A stretch of DNA of 25,535 nucleotides from contig QXVZ01023174.1 of NCBI GenBank assembly GCA_008931825.1, forward strand, positions 1-25,535, read 5' to 3'. The DNA comes from Phallusia fumigata (taxonomy: Eukaryota; Chordata; Ascidiacea; Phlebobranchia; Ascidiidae). Shown piece after piece: positions 1 through 10,288 of this stretch. The notes beneath the pieces were generated by a model. It was not told the origin of the DNA. It ran no database searches and saw only the letters and a list, made by a program, of their open reading frames with translations. Each line of letters begins with the position of its first letter. Within the stretch, counting starts at the first letter, position 1. The position numbers and the translations under genes were made by a program.

Positions 1-940
1 CCCAACCTAAAAGTAAAAGGGGTTTAATAGATCACAAAAAACCTGTGTATTTTTTACAACACGGTGTTACAGCGTAATTAGAATCATAACTGCCGGAGAG
101 ATTATAGCAAATGCATTTTAATGCGAACGCATGTGTATAAAACGAACAGTTTTAAGCTGCCAATCATTATGCACTGATGATGACAGCAGCGATTACGATG
201 TAAGTGGAATAAGACTTTTAAAAAGCTGGAAAATTGGAAAGAGTGCGTTAAGTTCTGGCATCTACTCACACAAAAACCTAAATACCGCGGCATAACACGG
301 CAAAAATTACATTAAAAGAAACGCAATGGACGTTTCTTGTATTCTTGACGTGGGGTTAACAGTGGATTATGACTTGGTAAATGCTTATCAGTGCTATCCT
401 CAAAAGGGGGTCGTCCTCATTAAAAAAGGAAAACAACTTTTCAAAAGATCTTAACAACAGTTGCTTTACCTAAAACACAGAATCTCAACCAAACTTATTA
501 ACTTCATACAAAACGTTTCCGAAAATTTTCGGTAGCTTGTGGCCTTTACTGGCTTGTGTGATAAATAAAGTGATGTTATGACCTCGGTATACTGACGAAC
601 ATAGAATTCTGCTGTGTAGCGTAAATGTATTCACGTCACCAGTTATAAAACGCATACAGCTTCAGATCAAAATCTGTGAAGGACTACGGTTGTATTAAAA
701 CTAACTGGGCTATCGGCAACCAATTTCGCAACCTATTATGCGAGACAGGACTTACCTACAGCTTGAATTATTGTCTTGGCCATTGGAAAGCGGAGTACAA
801 TCCACAGTGAACAAATAAGCCCACGATATGTGATAAAGTTTCAAAAGCAAGACGAACTTTCTTTTTTCTTCGAGCGTTTCGTCACTGGAAAGCGCGCGAG
901 AGCAATTTTCTTGCAAATATTGGGGTTTAAAGCGCTTAAG
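1..940. other. intergenic, no gene seen
   Basis: AT-rich sequence without a convincing open reading frame in any frame. The longest minus-strand frames are short, compositionally random and have no recognisable motif; one (752-982) begins inside a SINE tail. I see no RNA gene or clear regulatory element. Confidence 0.6.
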
Positions 941-1165
941 TTTGTTTGATTGTTTTATTTTTATCCTCGGTGGGCGGAACAACGCCTGAATGTGTTATGC
1001 TAATGAATCCACCGTCGAGCTACCTGATTCATTGCAGTTTCGTTGGATTAATTTTTATTTGATTTTATGAAGTTGGTTACTTCAATTTGGGCCAACCAAT
1101 CGGGTTTCCTGGGTTACGTAATGCCGCTTTCTTGCTCAGGGAAATACAAGGGGCTGGGGCAGGAA
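941..1165 (-). repeat. tRNA-derived SINE, 5'-truncated copy (SINE-1)
   Basis: This matches the tail and body of the full SINE at 23345-23663. Shared blocks include the TTTGTTTG-type tail, the CAACGCCTGAATG segment, the T-rich linker and the block reading GGTTACTTCAATTTGGG. The tRNA-like head with its B box is missing or has decayed beyond about 1165. The element is read from the minus strand. A second copy in the same orientation starts about 70 bp further on. Confidence 0.75.
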
Positions 1166-1235
1166 CAAGTGACTGGTTGAACGGCTCTATTTGTGACATT
1201 TTCTGCGCCGCAAATTCCAACGCAAAAAATTTCTC

Positions 1236-1408
1236 TGTGTTTTTTTTCATTTGATTGGGGGGTTTGTGACTTAATTTGGGTCAACTCACCCACTGTGTGA
1301 AGCTTGCCGCTTCAGTTTCTTGGTCGTGGAAACACAAAAAACGATACAGAAATAAAACCAACAACAAAAGTCAGTCGCTCTAACCACTTGAACGGGTATC
1401 TTGGCGGA
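1236..1408 (-). repeat. tRNA-derived SINE, partial copy (SINE-2)
   Basis: It contains the linker (CATTTGATTG), the body block GTGACTTAATTTGGGTCAA and the head end with CTAACCACTTGAACGG followed by CTTGGCGGA, which corresponds to the A-box end of the other copies. The centre is diverged and the B box is not recognisable. It is in the same orientation as SINE-1, so the two may have inserted in series. Confidence 0.65.
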
Positions 1409-1587
1409 TGGAGTACAGTTAAGCAAAACACTAAACCATTTCTAATTTCTACACTGATGTGCCCAACTCCTTTTTACAAACATTTAAAGTCACTTTGACA
1501 TGATCAGTAAAACCCTACCACGCACCTCTCAACGACAGATTTGAAGATTAAGTTTAAAATCCAAAACTTTGCGTAGATTTGAGTTGA

Positions 1588-1658
1588 GTTTATTTCGCTT
1601 GGTGAAAGAACACACAGTGACGCAATTGCACTAAATCAATCACCAAGCCGGAAATAAC
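1588..1658 (+). repeat. short palindromic MITE-like repeat, copy 1
   Basis: About 75 bp, starting TTTATTTCGCTTGGTGAA and ending ATCACCAAGCCGGAAATAA. The two ends are imperfect inverted repeats of about 18 bp. Closely similar copies lie at 1992-2068 and, inverted, at 22727-22805. It has no coding capacity. A foldback MITE or a solo terminal element is the likeliest reading. Confidence 0.65.
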
Positions 1659-1991
1659 TGCGCAACGTTACAACGTTATATACGGTTCGCAATCACCGTG
1701 CAGGTTTTGTTGCAAACCAGTTCTTTTGCAGTAGCGATTCATCAAGACAACATAACTTGTTTCTTTCCCTTAGGTAAATTGATATTTTTCTGCCTTGTTG
1801 CATTCAAAGCATCTAGCATAGTCGTTAAACAAAACCAAAAGAACTGAAATTGGAAACACCAAGCAATAGAAGCCAAAAAAAGTGTGCCAAAGTGTGCTTT
1901 ATTTCACAAACAGTTTTTTTCCTTGTTTGATGCAAAAACTACGCTTTTTGGCGGTCAGAATCCTCTTTTCCATAATTTTTATGGAATACAA

Positions 1992-2068
1992 GTTTATTTC
2001 GCTTGGTTAAGGAAAACATAGCGACACACTAGCTATCACTAAACCAATCATCAAGCCGGAAATAGCTG
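1992..2068 (+). repeat. short palindromic MITE-like repeat, copy 2
   Basis: It begins TTTATTTCGCTTGGTTAA and ends ATCATCAAGCCGGAAATAGC, in the same orientation as copy 1 and 330 bp downstream of its end. The internal GCGACACA block is closer to the 22727-22805 copy than to copy 1. Confidence 0.65.
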
Positions 2069-2842
2069 CAAAACGTTGTGTGGGCGAAACAAGCGAATTG
2101 GTGGATGGAGGTTGAACGTGCAGCAGCTACATTACAAAGAGTCATGTGACGGGGGCTAACAGGAAAGTGAGTTAACAATGTGACCTGTCCTTTTCATCGA
2201 GAATCTTCACCTCGTAGACCCAAGTCTTTAAAATAAAGTGCTGTTTTTACAGTCAACCAGTTTGCCTGAATAACTTATTAAATCCTTTTGCAACATCAGC
2301 AGTGTTTCTGAATGGAAATCGACTCCGAAAAATCATCTGCTTTCGTCAGGTACACACATCAAGAAAATTGAGTATAACAAAAAATTTTTCCGCCGGCCTT
2401 TCAGTTATATGTTCAAATCACCAAATGAAAGAATATTATACTCAGCAACATGTTTATGGGGGTGCAGTTGTAGTAACTGTATTGACACAACCATGTGTCT
2501 CTGTTTTGATACTTTTTCTGCCCTGCCCAACATATAAGCAGCTACTGTTTGCATCTTTCATTGGCCAAGCGCATTTATAAAGCAGAGCTGCTGGAAAATA
2601 GGTGCAACCGTTGCGATGTTTATTTCGTTAATAATATTTCGAAATTTAGACAAATGGCACAAAAATAGCCAAGACCCCAATTTGCCCATCACTGCACTTC
2701 GGATTAACCAACTAAACGTTGGCTTTCGCGCAATAAAACACACATTTCCCTTTTTTGTTTTGTGATGAGGAAATTCCATTACCGTTTTATGCAACCGGCT
2801 GTACTCCGTCAGTTTGTGCGGTCGGTTGCGATCCTACGGCAG

Positions 2843-3447
2843 AACACACCCAGTGCACTTCAACCATCTTTCAAAACAGGACACTTGACTCGATAACCAA
2901 TGCGTTTTTTTCTGTGTCCTCGCAGAAACCGTTCAACGTTTTGTGACAATGTAATAAAAATTCGACTTCGACTTGGCTTCGACGTACTAAATATCAGTTT
3001 AGATATGTAGAAGCAATGTAATAAAGATTATAAATCGGTACTGCCATGTGTTTTGGGGATTATAGGCCTTTTGTGTTGCTGTCAGATTATGCAAACCTGC
3101 ATTGAACAGTTCGACCAGACGAGACGTTCGAATTTAGCAAATATNAACACACCCAGTGCACTTCAACCATCTTTCAAAACAGGACACTTGACTCGATAAC
3201 CAATGCGTTTTTTTCTGTGTCCTCGCAGAAACCGTTCAACGTTTTGTGACAATGTAATAAAAATTCGACTTCGACTTGGCTTCGACGTACTAAATATCAG
3301 TTTAGATATGTAGAAGCAATGTAATAAAGATTATAAATCGGTACTGCCATGTGTTTTGGGGATTATAGGCCTTTTGTGTTGCTGTCAGATTATGCAAACC
3401 TGCATTGAACAGTTCGACCAGACGAGACGTTCGAATTTAGCAAATAT
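2843..3447. repeat. 302-bp direct repeat around a single N (contig-end overlap)
   Basis: Positions 2843-3144 and 3146-3447 are the same length (302 bp) and read identically wherever I compared them, separated by one N at 3145. The first copy stops abruptly at ...GCAAATAT, while the second reads on past it. This is what two overlapping contigs joined without merging look like. Treat as an assembly artefact unless reads show otherwise. Confidence 0.85.
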
Positions 3448-4072
3448 TTCGGAACCATTGGTGGGTATAACGGCTGATGCAACATGTCACCAACTCAACG
3501 CGTTGCTTCGACACCATAATCATCGAAACCTCCTAATTATTATGAACGTGACAAAACTCGTCGTGTGATCCTGGAAGTAATTAAACGTGTTTGTTTGAGG
3601 CTCAAAAAATGAAATCCAGTCTTTGGTCGCGATCTGTACAGAGAAGTTTTGAAAAAACTTCCTTTTTTTAAACAGTATTCCTCAAAACTACTCTTTCAGG
3701 TATGCACTAAATGCAAACACCGCGCATTCGTAAAGTTGGCAGTTTCCTAAAATTTTCAAAGAGCCATTTTCATAACGCATAACACCTTTGGGCTTTCTAG
3801 GATTCCACACAACTTGCTGGTACGCGAAAGTCTGGTAATATCGTCATAACGTATTCTGTGACGTCACATCGTAAACCATCTCGACGTTGCAAATACCAAC
3901 AGGAACAACAAAGGGCCTTGACCAACGATATTTTACGATCTTAAAAACAGAGTGGAAGCCAAGATTTGACAGCTCACTCCTGTGTATGCCGTTGACTGCA
4001 TCAGTTCACAAAGGAGTGCAATTTCACCATTCTTCTTGCCTAGCACCTCTTTAATCGACATTGCAGCCATCA
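3448..4072. other. intergenic, no gene seen
   Basis: No supported coding region. A possible ATTAAA poly(A) signal for the minus-strand gene ending at 4073 lies at 4055-4050, 18 nt after its stop codon. The rest shows no recognisable element. Confidence 0.55.
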
Positions 4073-5810
4073 TCAAAATCTTACTACCTTCTTTTTGGCT
4101 TTGGCAGGTCGTTTCGTAGTTTCAATGTCTTCGTATAAACTCATTTCATCGTCCATACTAACGTGTGTCAGTTTTCGTTTTCCTCCTAGCATTTTGACCG
4201 CTGGGGGCATTCTGTATGCTGTGACCTCACCTTTGACCCTGCGGTCGGGACAGTCTTTCTTGTAATGCTCCACTGAGCCACAGAGCTGACAACAGCCCCC
4301 ATCCGGGTACAAGCCTCTGGGATTGTCAGGGCATGATTTCGATAGATGGCCAGTTTCTCCGCATACAAAACATTTGGCAAAAGTAAATTCCTTGCCTGTA
4401 AGTTGAAAACAAGCCTTATAAAGCGCATGGTTTTTTACACTATGCTTTTTTACCATGTCAACAAAACAACCAATTCACACAAGATCGGTGTTTCTTATTT
4501 TCATACTACCAGGCACTGTACAGCGAAAGCAAAAATGAAATAAATAAACTCAACTATAGTTTTCAATTATGATGACATACATTTAAATTTGTGTTTTTAG
4601 CTTCGAAAACAATGTATGCTGATGTTACACACTACCACAGAACAATCTACTATTATGTTAGAGGACGCACATTAACACATCTGTATATCGCAGGCACTAG
4701 TTTGTAAAAAATTTCTTTTTGGCCATATTAAAATAGATTTAATTTATTAAGGAAATGACAACAGAATGTTTGTAAATATGAGGCACAGGAAATTTGTGAC
4801 AGAGCCTGTGCAAGCATGACCACATCCTTAGTTGAATGAGTGCATTATAAACAAAGCAATCAGCCTGTTATTGATCAGCTTTTAGGGTCATAATTCTTAA
4901 TATGCAAGGTCCATAAACACCTATTATATGAGACTGGTGTGAGGGACAATCACATTCAGTGTTGTACTTCACATAAAATATTCTAACAGTAAAACAAGCA
5001 AACATGTCTTTAACTGGTCTAAAAAAGTGTTTTAACAAGTAGGTGGTAATGGCTGTCACCAATGTCGAAGCTTAGTGCTTACCTTTTCTAACTTTTGCAG
5101 TGCAAACATTCGACCTGTGTTCAGTTGATCCACATTTGAAACATATATCAGTGCCCTGTTCAACATCGTCTTTTACCATTGGACAATCTGCCATTCCATG
5201 ACCGGGCATTCTGCAATGAAAACAAACCTGCAAAAAATAAGTTATGAATTTTTAATGCAAATTGGCAGCATCATTTCTTTTGGGACCATCTAAATCCAAA
5301 ATTAATTTGATTTTATTGGATTTGGAATTGTCGAACCTTCGATGCATCTTTCTTTCTAACTCTTTTGATTCGTCGGTTTTCTCGACGCTTGTCCTTTTTG
5401 ACAGCAAGATTTTGTGCCACATCCAACTGATGTTTTTCAAATTTGGACGCTACTTTGGTGTCTATAATAAGAGAAAATGATGTCTCATAATATTATGCAA
5501 CAGGTAAGAAAAATGCAGAGTATTAAGTTTAATTGTAAAATGTCACTTTGCATTACAAAATCAGTAACACAAAAAACTTTTCAGATTTATGATAATGGAC
5601 AAAGAAAAATGGAGGGAATGCTACCATGATTTGGCAAAAATGTTTTTAATGAGGCATATCACAGCAGATATAAACCCAATGACAGGTATAAGCTACAACT
5701 TTCTTCATACCTTTCACCTTGGGTTTTTTATTTTGATCTTTTAAGTCCTTCCATGTTGAACCATCATGTGCAACTTTGTTGACAACACCAGGTCTTGCCC
5801 ATCTTGTCAT
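4073..5810 (-). CDS. ZCCHC9: zinc finger CCHC domain-containing protein 9 (ZCCHC9) orthologue, four exons
   Basis: Proposed exons on the minus strand are 5810-5711, 5461-5337, 5227-5083 and 4395-4073. They are bounded by GT-AG introns of 249, 109 and 687 bp with matching phases (1, 0, 1) and give 230 residues. The start MTRWAR is the same N-terminus as vertebrate ZCCHC9. A lysine/arginine-rich stretch (about residues 54-74) precedes four CX2CX4HX4C zinc knuckles: C77-C90, C104-C117, C132-C145 and C159-C172. The block around CFVCGETGHL and the CGSVEH motif are nearly identical to the human protein. ZCCHC9 is known as a nuclear/nucleolar nucleic-acid-binding protein; its role here is inferred from the family. 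It is shorter than human (271 aa), mainly because the segment between the N-terminus and the basic stretch is reduced. The intron 2 donor (AAG/GTTCGA) is weak, but the resulting junction restores the family spacing exactly. Confidence 0.93.
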
Positions 5811-6416
5811 TATGCAATGCCTAGTTAGCTAATTTCAAAGATCGCAGTACTAAAGAAGAATTGACATGATGAAAGAAGAAAACAAAAGAGCAATAAAAGA
5901 AAGTCAGAAAATAATATTAAGATCATTACATGATAAAATCGCAGTGAAACTGACAAACAGTGATATGATTAGACTACACTAGTCTGTATCGTTGACGTTA
6001 AAGCAACTAGTACTCAAATGCAGACGGGGTACAAAATCATCACTGACAACAAACACATTCGAAAAAGGTGAAACCAGTACAACTGTAGCAAAAACCACTC
6101 ACAGTACAAAAACACCGGATTGTTCACTTTTATATTAAGTTCTGTGTTACAAATGGTATTGGTCAAAATTATAGGTTTTTGTCATTTTAGTTGAACTTTA
6201 AAGAGCACAATTGCACCATACAAGTCTGAAACCCACGATAAACATTGCATTTGTGATTCGCATCATATACAAGGTAATTTTATGTTTGTTGCAAGAAAGA
6301 AGTGTATTCTAATATTTGTACAGAACGCCAGTTGACTTTATATCACTATAAGTCAATAAGTCGTACAGCTAAATACCAAATAACACTTGCACATACAACC
6401 AACCATTTCGGTTGCA
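5811..6416. other. intergenic between ZCCHC9 and NUDT17
   Basis: About 600 bp separating two minus-strand genes. It should hold the ZCCHC9 promoter and the NUDT17 3' UTR. I see no canonical AATAAA on the minus strand close to the NUDT17 stop and no repeat. The spacing is too wide to suggest a tightly packed tunicate-type operon. Confidence 0.5.
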
Positions 6417-7382
6417 TTAGTTTGTTTTCAGTAATGTTTCAAGCCACAACTTTAAAGCAAACTTTGTACCAGTACTAACCCTTTCAAGCATGTTTTCTTT
6501 TATCATACTCAACATTGGTTGAAAGGAAATACTGTTAGTTTGCACTGTTTCCTCATTTTGTACTGTTGTGCCACATAAGTTACCATCACCTTTGCGCTGG
6601 CAAGTGTTTCCATCACTGCAATGTCCACAAGTTTCGTCCAATGAGAACTGTGGATCCGACCGAACAATCTCTCTGGCGCGACACGGACAAATCCAGGCTG
6701 AGCTATTGACTTCATTCTGTTGCAGCTTAATCAATGAGTTCACTTCTTCTGCTGTTTGTTTTCCTTTCACATGTAAGTATATTACAACATGGTGCCTTTT
6801 AGGTAGGCCAGAGATGAGCCAGGGTGGGTAAACTGATTCCCACAAGCCTAGCAGTCGTGAATCAGAAACTATGTTCGCTGAGTTGAATGAAATACCTATC
6901 TCTTCTTTAGCTTCACGAAATGCAGCTTCCTCGAAAGTTTCATCCCGATCAATGTGTCCACCAGGCGGCACCCAAACATTGGGAAAAGTGCGCATAGACG
7001 AGGCTCTCTTCGTTAACAAGATGTTATTATCCGCACTCTCGAACAGCATTGCCACACCAACATTTACACCCCTAACACGAGTTTGGGGGGACAAATTGAG
7101 AAGCTGGTTTTTGTCTAGCTGTTTGATGGGGCAAAATGGAGGTCTGGCCAAAATTCCACAGCTGTATGATTCAGCATCTGTTTTTTTGCTCTCACTAGGT
7201 GCAGATAACACCAGTCTGTTTTTGCTCAGGTGACATGATACCTTTACTTCATTTTCGGACAACACTGAGCCAACGTTCTCCCGCTGAAGGATATCAACCA
7301 GGCTATCTGAAAACTTGGCAACAACACATGCTTCAGAGGATTTCGGAATATGATGCACCAACAGTTTCAATGATTTTGCCAT
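6417..7382 (-). CDS. NUDT17: Nudix hydrolase 17 (NUDT17) orthologue, single exon
   Basis: An uninterrupted frame of 321 residues starting at the ATG at 7382 (MAKSLKLLVHH). The open frame extends a few codons upstream, but only from a TTG. The Nudix box is complete at residues 142-164: G-x5-E-x7-R-E-x2-E-E-x-G-I, including the REAKEE metal-binding core. Upstream are the RPPFCP and VPPGGH motifs, and near the C-terminus (from about residue 300) is ERVSTGTKFALKLWL, essentially the same as in vertebrate NUDT17. The length also fits (human 328 aa). Nudix enzymes hydrolyse nucleoside diphosphates linked to another moiety, with Mg2+ bound by the Nudix glutamates. The exact substrate cannot be read here. 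The absence of introns is unlike the vertebrate gene and could reflect intron loss or an old retrocopy; the frame is fully intact. Confidence 0.93.
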   Translation of the reverse strand: MAKSLKLLVHHIPKSSEACVVAKFSDSLVDILQRENVGSVLSENEVKVSCHLSKNRLVLSAPSESKKTDAESYSCGILARPPFCPIKQLDKNQLLNLSPQTRVRGVNVGVAMLFESADNNILLTKRASSMRTFPNVWVPPGGHIDRDETFEEAAFREAKEEIGISFNSANIVSDSRLLGLWESVYPPWLISGLPKRHHVVIYLHVKGKQTAEEVNSLIKLQQNEVNSSAWICPCRAREIVRSDPQFSLDETCGHCSDGNTCQRKGDGNLCGTTVQNEETVQTNSISFQPMLSMIKENMLERVSTGTKFALKLWLETLLKTN

Positions 7383-8745
7383 TTTCCACTGCAAAACTGG
7401 AGGCAATTGGAATTTTCAAATACAGTACATTAAAAGACCTTACCCTAAATATGCACTGTGGCACATACCACTGAAAATATAGCAAAAAATTATGTTAAAA
7501 GTGGTGTGACTGGTACTATTGGGTCGAATACAAAAATTTGGTCATAAAATTGACTGAGTTAGGCCAAACTTTCATTTCGTTACTGGTAAACTTGACGTAA
7601 TAAATAAAACGTAGACATGTACAACACCTAAACAAAAATGGCAATGAAGTGAAAACAGGTTGTCTTTTTCAGGCAAAAAAATCATGAATAAAAATACTGC
7701 ATTTTAGTAAAATTTTATGATATTGGCTTACACGTTGCTGAACCGAAACTAATAAATTTGTTGAACAAAATATTTTGTGGTTGTAAAACAAACTTGTTTC
7801 TACTGTTTTACCGCGTTTCCTGCATAAAAACCAAGGTACAAACTTATAAAGGCGTTTCGACGTCCCCTTAGGCTTAACAGCAACAGTTTATGTACTGAGC
7901 TAAGTTGCATCAGTTCCCGCACACAACTCTACGGTTTCTGTTTCGTCGGTGCGGTGCTGCTATGGATTATCGACGAATTGCTTGCATCACTGCTTCGCAG
8001 AAACATGTCAATCCAGCAGACAACAGAATTTGTTTAACTTGTCAATACGCCGTTATCTGGAAGCTATACGTTACAATAAACTGTGCACCAGGCTAGAATC
8101 GAATTAAAACGGTGCGAAAGTTGTCTATTTTAGGCAACATTTCTTTATAAATCTCTAATTAGTCAAAGTAACTAGCAGGGCCCTATCCTAAACGCTTCAG
8201 TTAGAAAGGTTTTTTTTAGGGACCATTTTTTATTTTTTGGTGATAGCTGGAAAACATACCTGTCCTAAATTCTGTACATTGCATTTGTTTTACATATTTG
8301 TAAAACCATTTTGTGTTCTAATGAATTGCACGCGGTAATCAAAGTGGACAAATCCTATAAAAATAAAACAATTATTTTAACAAAGGCAAAACACATTATA
8401 AAGCCGTTTGCATATACTCCAGTTGTCATAGTTTTTTGCTGCAAGTAATTAAAAATATGCGAAATAAAAAAATAGCCTATAATATAAAGTGAAAAAATAC
8501 GCCTAAAACTACAATTTAACAACAAAAAAACGATTATTAATGTGCAACAAATTTTGTAAAATTATTGTAAGAACCAATGGACACGACCAGGTAAAGCTTT
8601 TGCAATACTGCACGAACTAAATTTATACCCAAGATTACAAGAGCACTTACACATTTCAATGAATAGTAGGTAACAGGACAAAAAAATCAATTATAGCAAA
8701 CATAAAATTCAATTGCATATGGTTAAATAAAGATAAAAGCTCTGT
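7383..8745. other. intergenic, no gene seen
   Basis: This AT-rich stretch lies between the NUDT17 start and the NAT-A stop. A 63-residue plus-strand frame (7905-8096) has no family resemblance. No SINE head, MITE or RNA gene was recognised. The NUDT17 promoter is expected just above 7382, but no distinct element can be named. Confidence 0.5.
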
Positions 8746-8750
8746 TTATT
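8745..8750 (-). terminator. AATAAA poly(A) signal overlapping the NAT-A stop codon
   Basis: Minus-strand AATAAA at 8750-8745 contains the TAA stop codon (8748-8746). The same arrangement occurs at the end of NAT-B (16452-16447) and is retained in the broken copy NAT-C. If used, the 3' UTR would be only some 10-30 nt. Confidence 0.6.
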
Positions 8751-10288
8751 TTTGATTTTTTACACTGAAATAGGTAAGTTTGTGGTTAATTTCACATTTA
8801 AACCGTTGTCTGGCAAGTAAAACCAGTTCTTCATCAGATGAAATCTGCACTTCTTCAACAATTTTGTCTGTGTTTGGATCTACACATTCCCTAACAACTA
8901 AACAATCATCAAAAAACTTCAACATCTTTGTTGGCTCAAACCGTATTAAAACAATTTTATGATAGAGTGTAGATTGATCACTGTCATGTAAGAAATCCAC
9001 ACAATCTTGAAAGTCTTCCAACTTTGCAGGCAAAGTGTTGATTCGAAACACAAAAGACCAGTGAGGTGATTCCTCCTTGGCACATTCGGCATCACAATAC
9101 CCAGTGATTGATGTTGCAGGTCCTTTCTTTAAAATATTACCTGAGAAGAAAATCCAACATTAAGCAATGGTTATGTTTTAAAGCAATTGTTTGTCAAAAA
9201 TATTTGTTTTTGTTGTTTGGATGTTATCTCAAACCTAAGTTTTCCAATTTTCTCTTACAGAATCTTTTCTTTGGTTGGGGAAGGAAAAACAAACTTACCA
9301 GTTATATGACAAAGAATTAACCAAAACTAGCAGGATTTTTGTGTCTGAAAGCTTTGTTTAACAACAGCTACTGCTTTAACAAGATCCTACAACAAACAAG
9401 TCTGAACGAAAAAGCATGATGTGGGTTTATACTTAGATAACTTGCCTTTGCTATCCAGTACAGTTTTTTTATGACGTTCAAAGTAGCACCATCCATTGCG
9501 CTCATGCATTGAACGAAATCTGTACATACCATGAGTTTCAACATAAGTCAACATTAATTCAAATTTCATTGGACCAAATGTAATCCATCCAGGATCAACA
9601 AAGTACTTGTCACCACCAATTTCAACCTAAAAATGGCATAAATTGACCTTATGCATAAAGGCTGTCAAGATGGCCAAGTGGTTAGTGCAACTGCATTGTT
9701 CTCACAAAGTTGTGGGTTCTAATCCAGTTTTAGCAGATTGTGTTTTATTGAGCAAGCAACTCAAGTAGCATTGCCCAACGTGTGGAACCTGATATGGTGA
9801 CCCAAATTGAAGTCATTGACTAAAAAAATCAAAATCAAACCAAAAATGGCCAAACCTAACTGTAATGAGCTAGGCATCTTGACAGTGGACTTGTGAGCCT
9901 AATGCATTTAGCTTTATTCTAACCACTGAAGATAAAAATGAAAACAAACCAAACTTACAAGTAGAACCAGGTGATGATGATCTCTTGAAAATCTTCCAAA
10001 ACGTTCCATAAAAAAGTCAGCTTCAAAAAACCTGACTTTATAACCAAGCTGTGTTAAGATCCACAGAAATAAATAATTCAATTCATAACAAATCCCTCCT
10101 TGCTTTTTTTTGATTATTTTTTGATATATGGCATTTGCATCAAGCACTGTTCTCTCTCCACCCCAGAATTGGAGGCTGGAATAAAGTACAGCCATTTTGT
10201 AGGAATATACAAGTGACCGCAGATTTTCCAAATTAGGTTCCCGATCACCAGAATATCCAATACTTTGCAAAAAATCATCAGCATTCAT
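8746..10288 (-). CDS. arylamine N-acetyltransferase NAT-A, three exons
   Basis: Proposed minus-strand exons are 10288-9959 (330 bp, phase 0), 9626-9446 (181 bp, phase 1) and 9140-8746 (395 bp), giving 301 residues (human NATs 290). NATs transfer acetyl from acetyl-CoA to arylamines and hydrazines through a cytosolic Cys-His-Asp triad. Here the triad is Cys67 (in QGGICYELN), His106 (third His of DHHHLVLL) and Asp121 (in YFVDPG); the His-Asp spacing of 15 matches human NAT2. The C-terminal domain has the W-x-F-x-F-R-I ... LEDFQ pattern. Oddities: the Arg before GGxC is Gln63. The intron 2 donor is GC (AAAG/GCAAGT). Intron 1 (332 bp) is almost wholly a SINE. An interdomain insert carries CDAEC (Cys186, Cys190). 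The enzyme identity is strong; substrate preference is unknown. Confidence 0.9.
9661..9948 (+). repeat. tRNA-derived SINE filling NAT-A intron 1 (SINE-3)
   Basis: It has a perfect pol III-type A box, TGGCCAAGTGG, at 9671-9681 and a B box, GGTTCTAATCC, at 9715-9725. The body block reads TGACCCAAATTGAAGTCA, and a diverged tail ends in A-rich AAAAATGAAAACAAACC. It lies antisense to NAT-A and occupies roughly 288 of 332 intron bases, ending about 10 bp from the splice donor at 9958. Confidence 0.85.

Larger units (their letters stand above)
1409..2842. other. intergenic, repeats only
   Basis: Apart from the two short palindromic repeats, nothing recognisable is present. A 92-residue plus-strand frame at 2302-2580 and a 78-residue minus-strand frame at 2558-2794 lack known motifs, splice context or a supporting neighbour, and I do not treat them as genes. 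Confidence 0.55.

Noticed and set aside
752..982. 76-residue minus-strand frame
   Set aside because: It starts in the SINE-1 tail and has no recognisable motif.
2302..2580. 92-residue plus-strand frame
   Set aside because: It has a hydrophobic stretch near its end but no family resemblance, and no evidence of splicing or conservation can be seen.
4186..4428. Second minus-strand frame over ZCCHC9 exon 4
   Set aside because: It is out of frame with the zinc knuckles and unrelated to any family.
6871..7233. 120-residue plus-strand frame
   Set aside because: Antisense shadow of the NUDT17 coding region.
7383..7406. Upstream extension of NUDT17 by eight codons
   Set aside because: The frame is open but begins with TTG; the ATG at 7382 gives a start that lines up with the human N-terminus.
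9661..9730. tRNA gene suggested by good A and B boxes
   Set aside because: There is no acceptor stem or full cloverleaf, and the same sequence continues into the SINE body; it is a SINE head. The same applies to the heads near 13920, 15750, 23650 and 25150.
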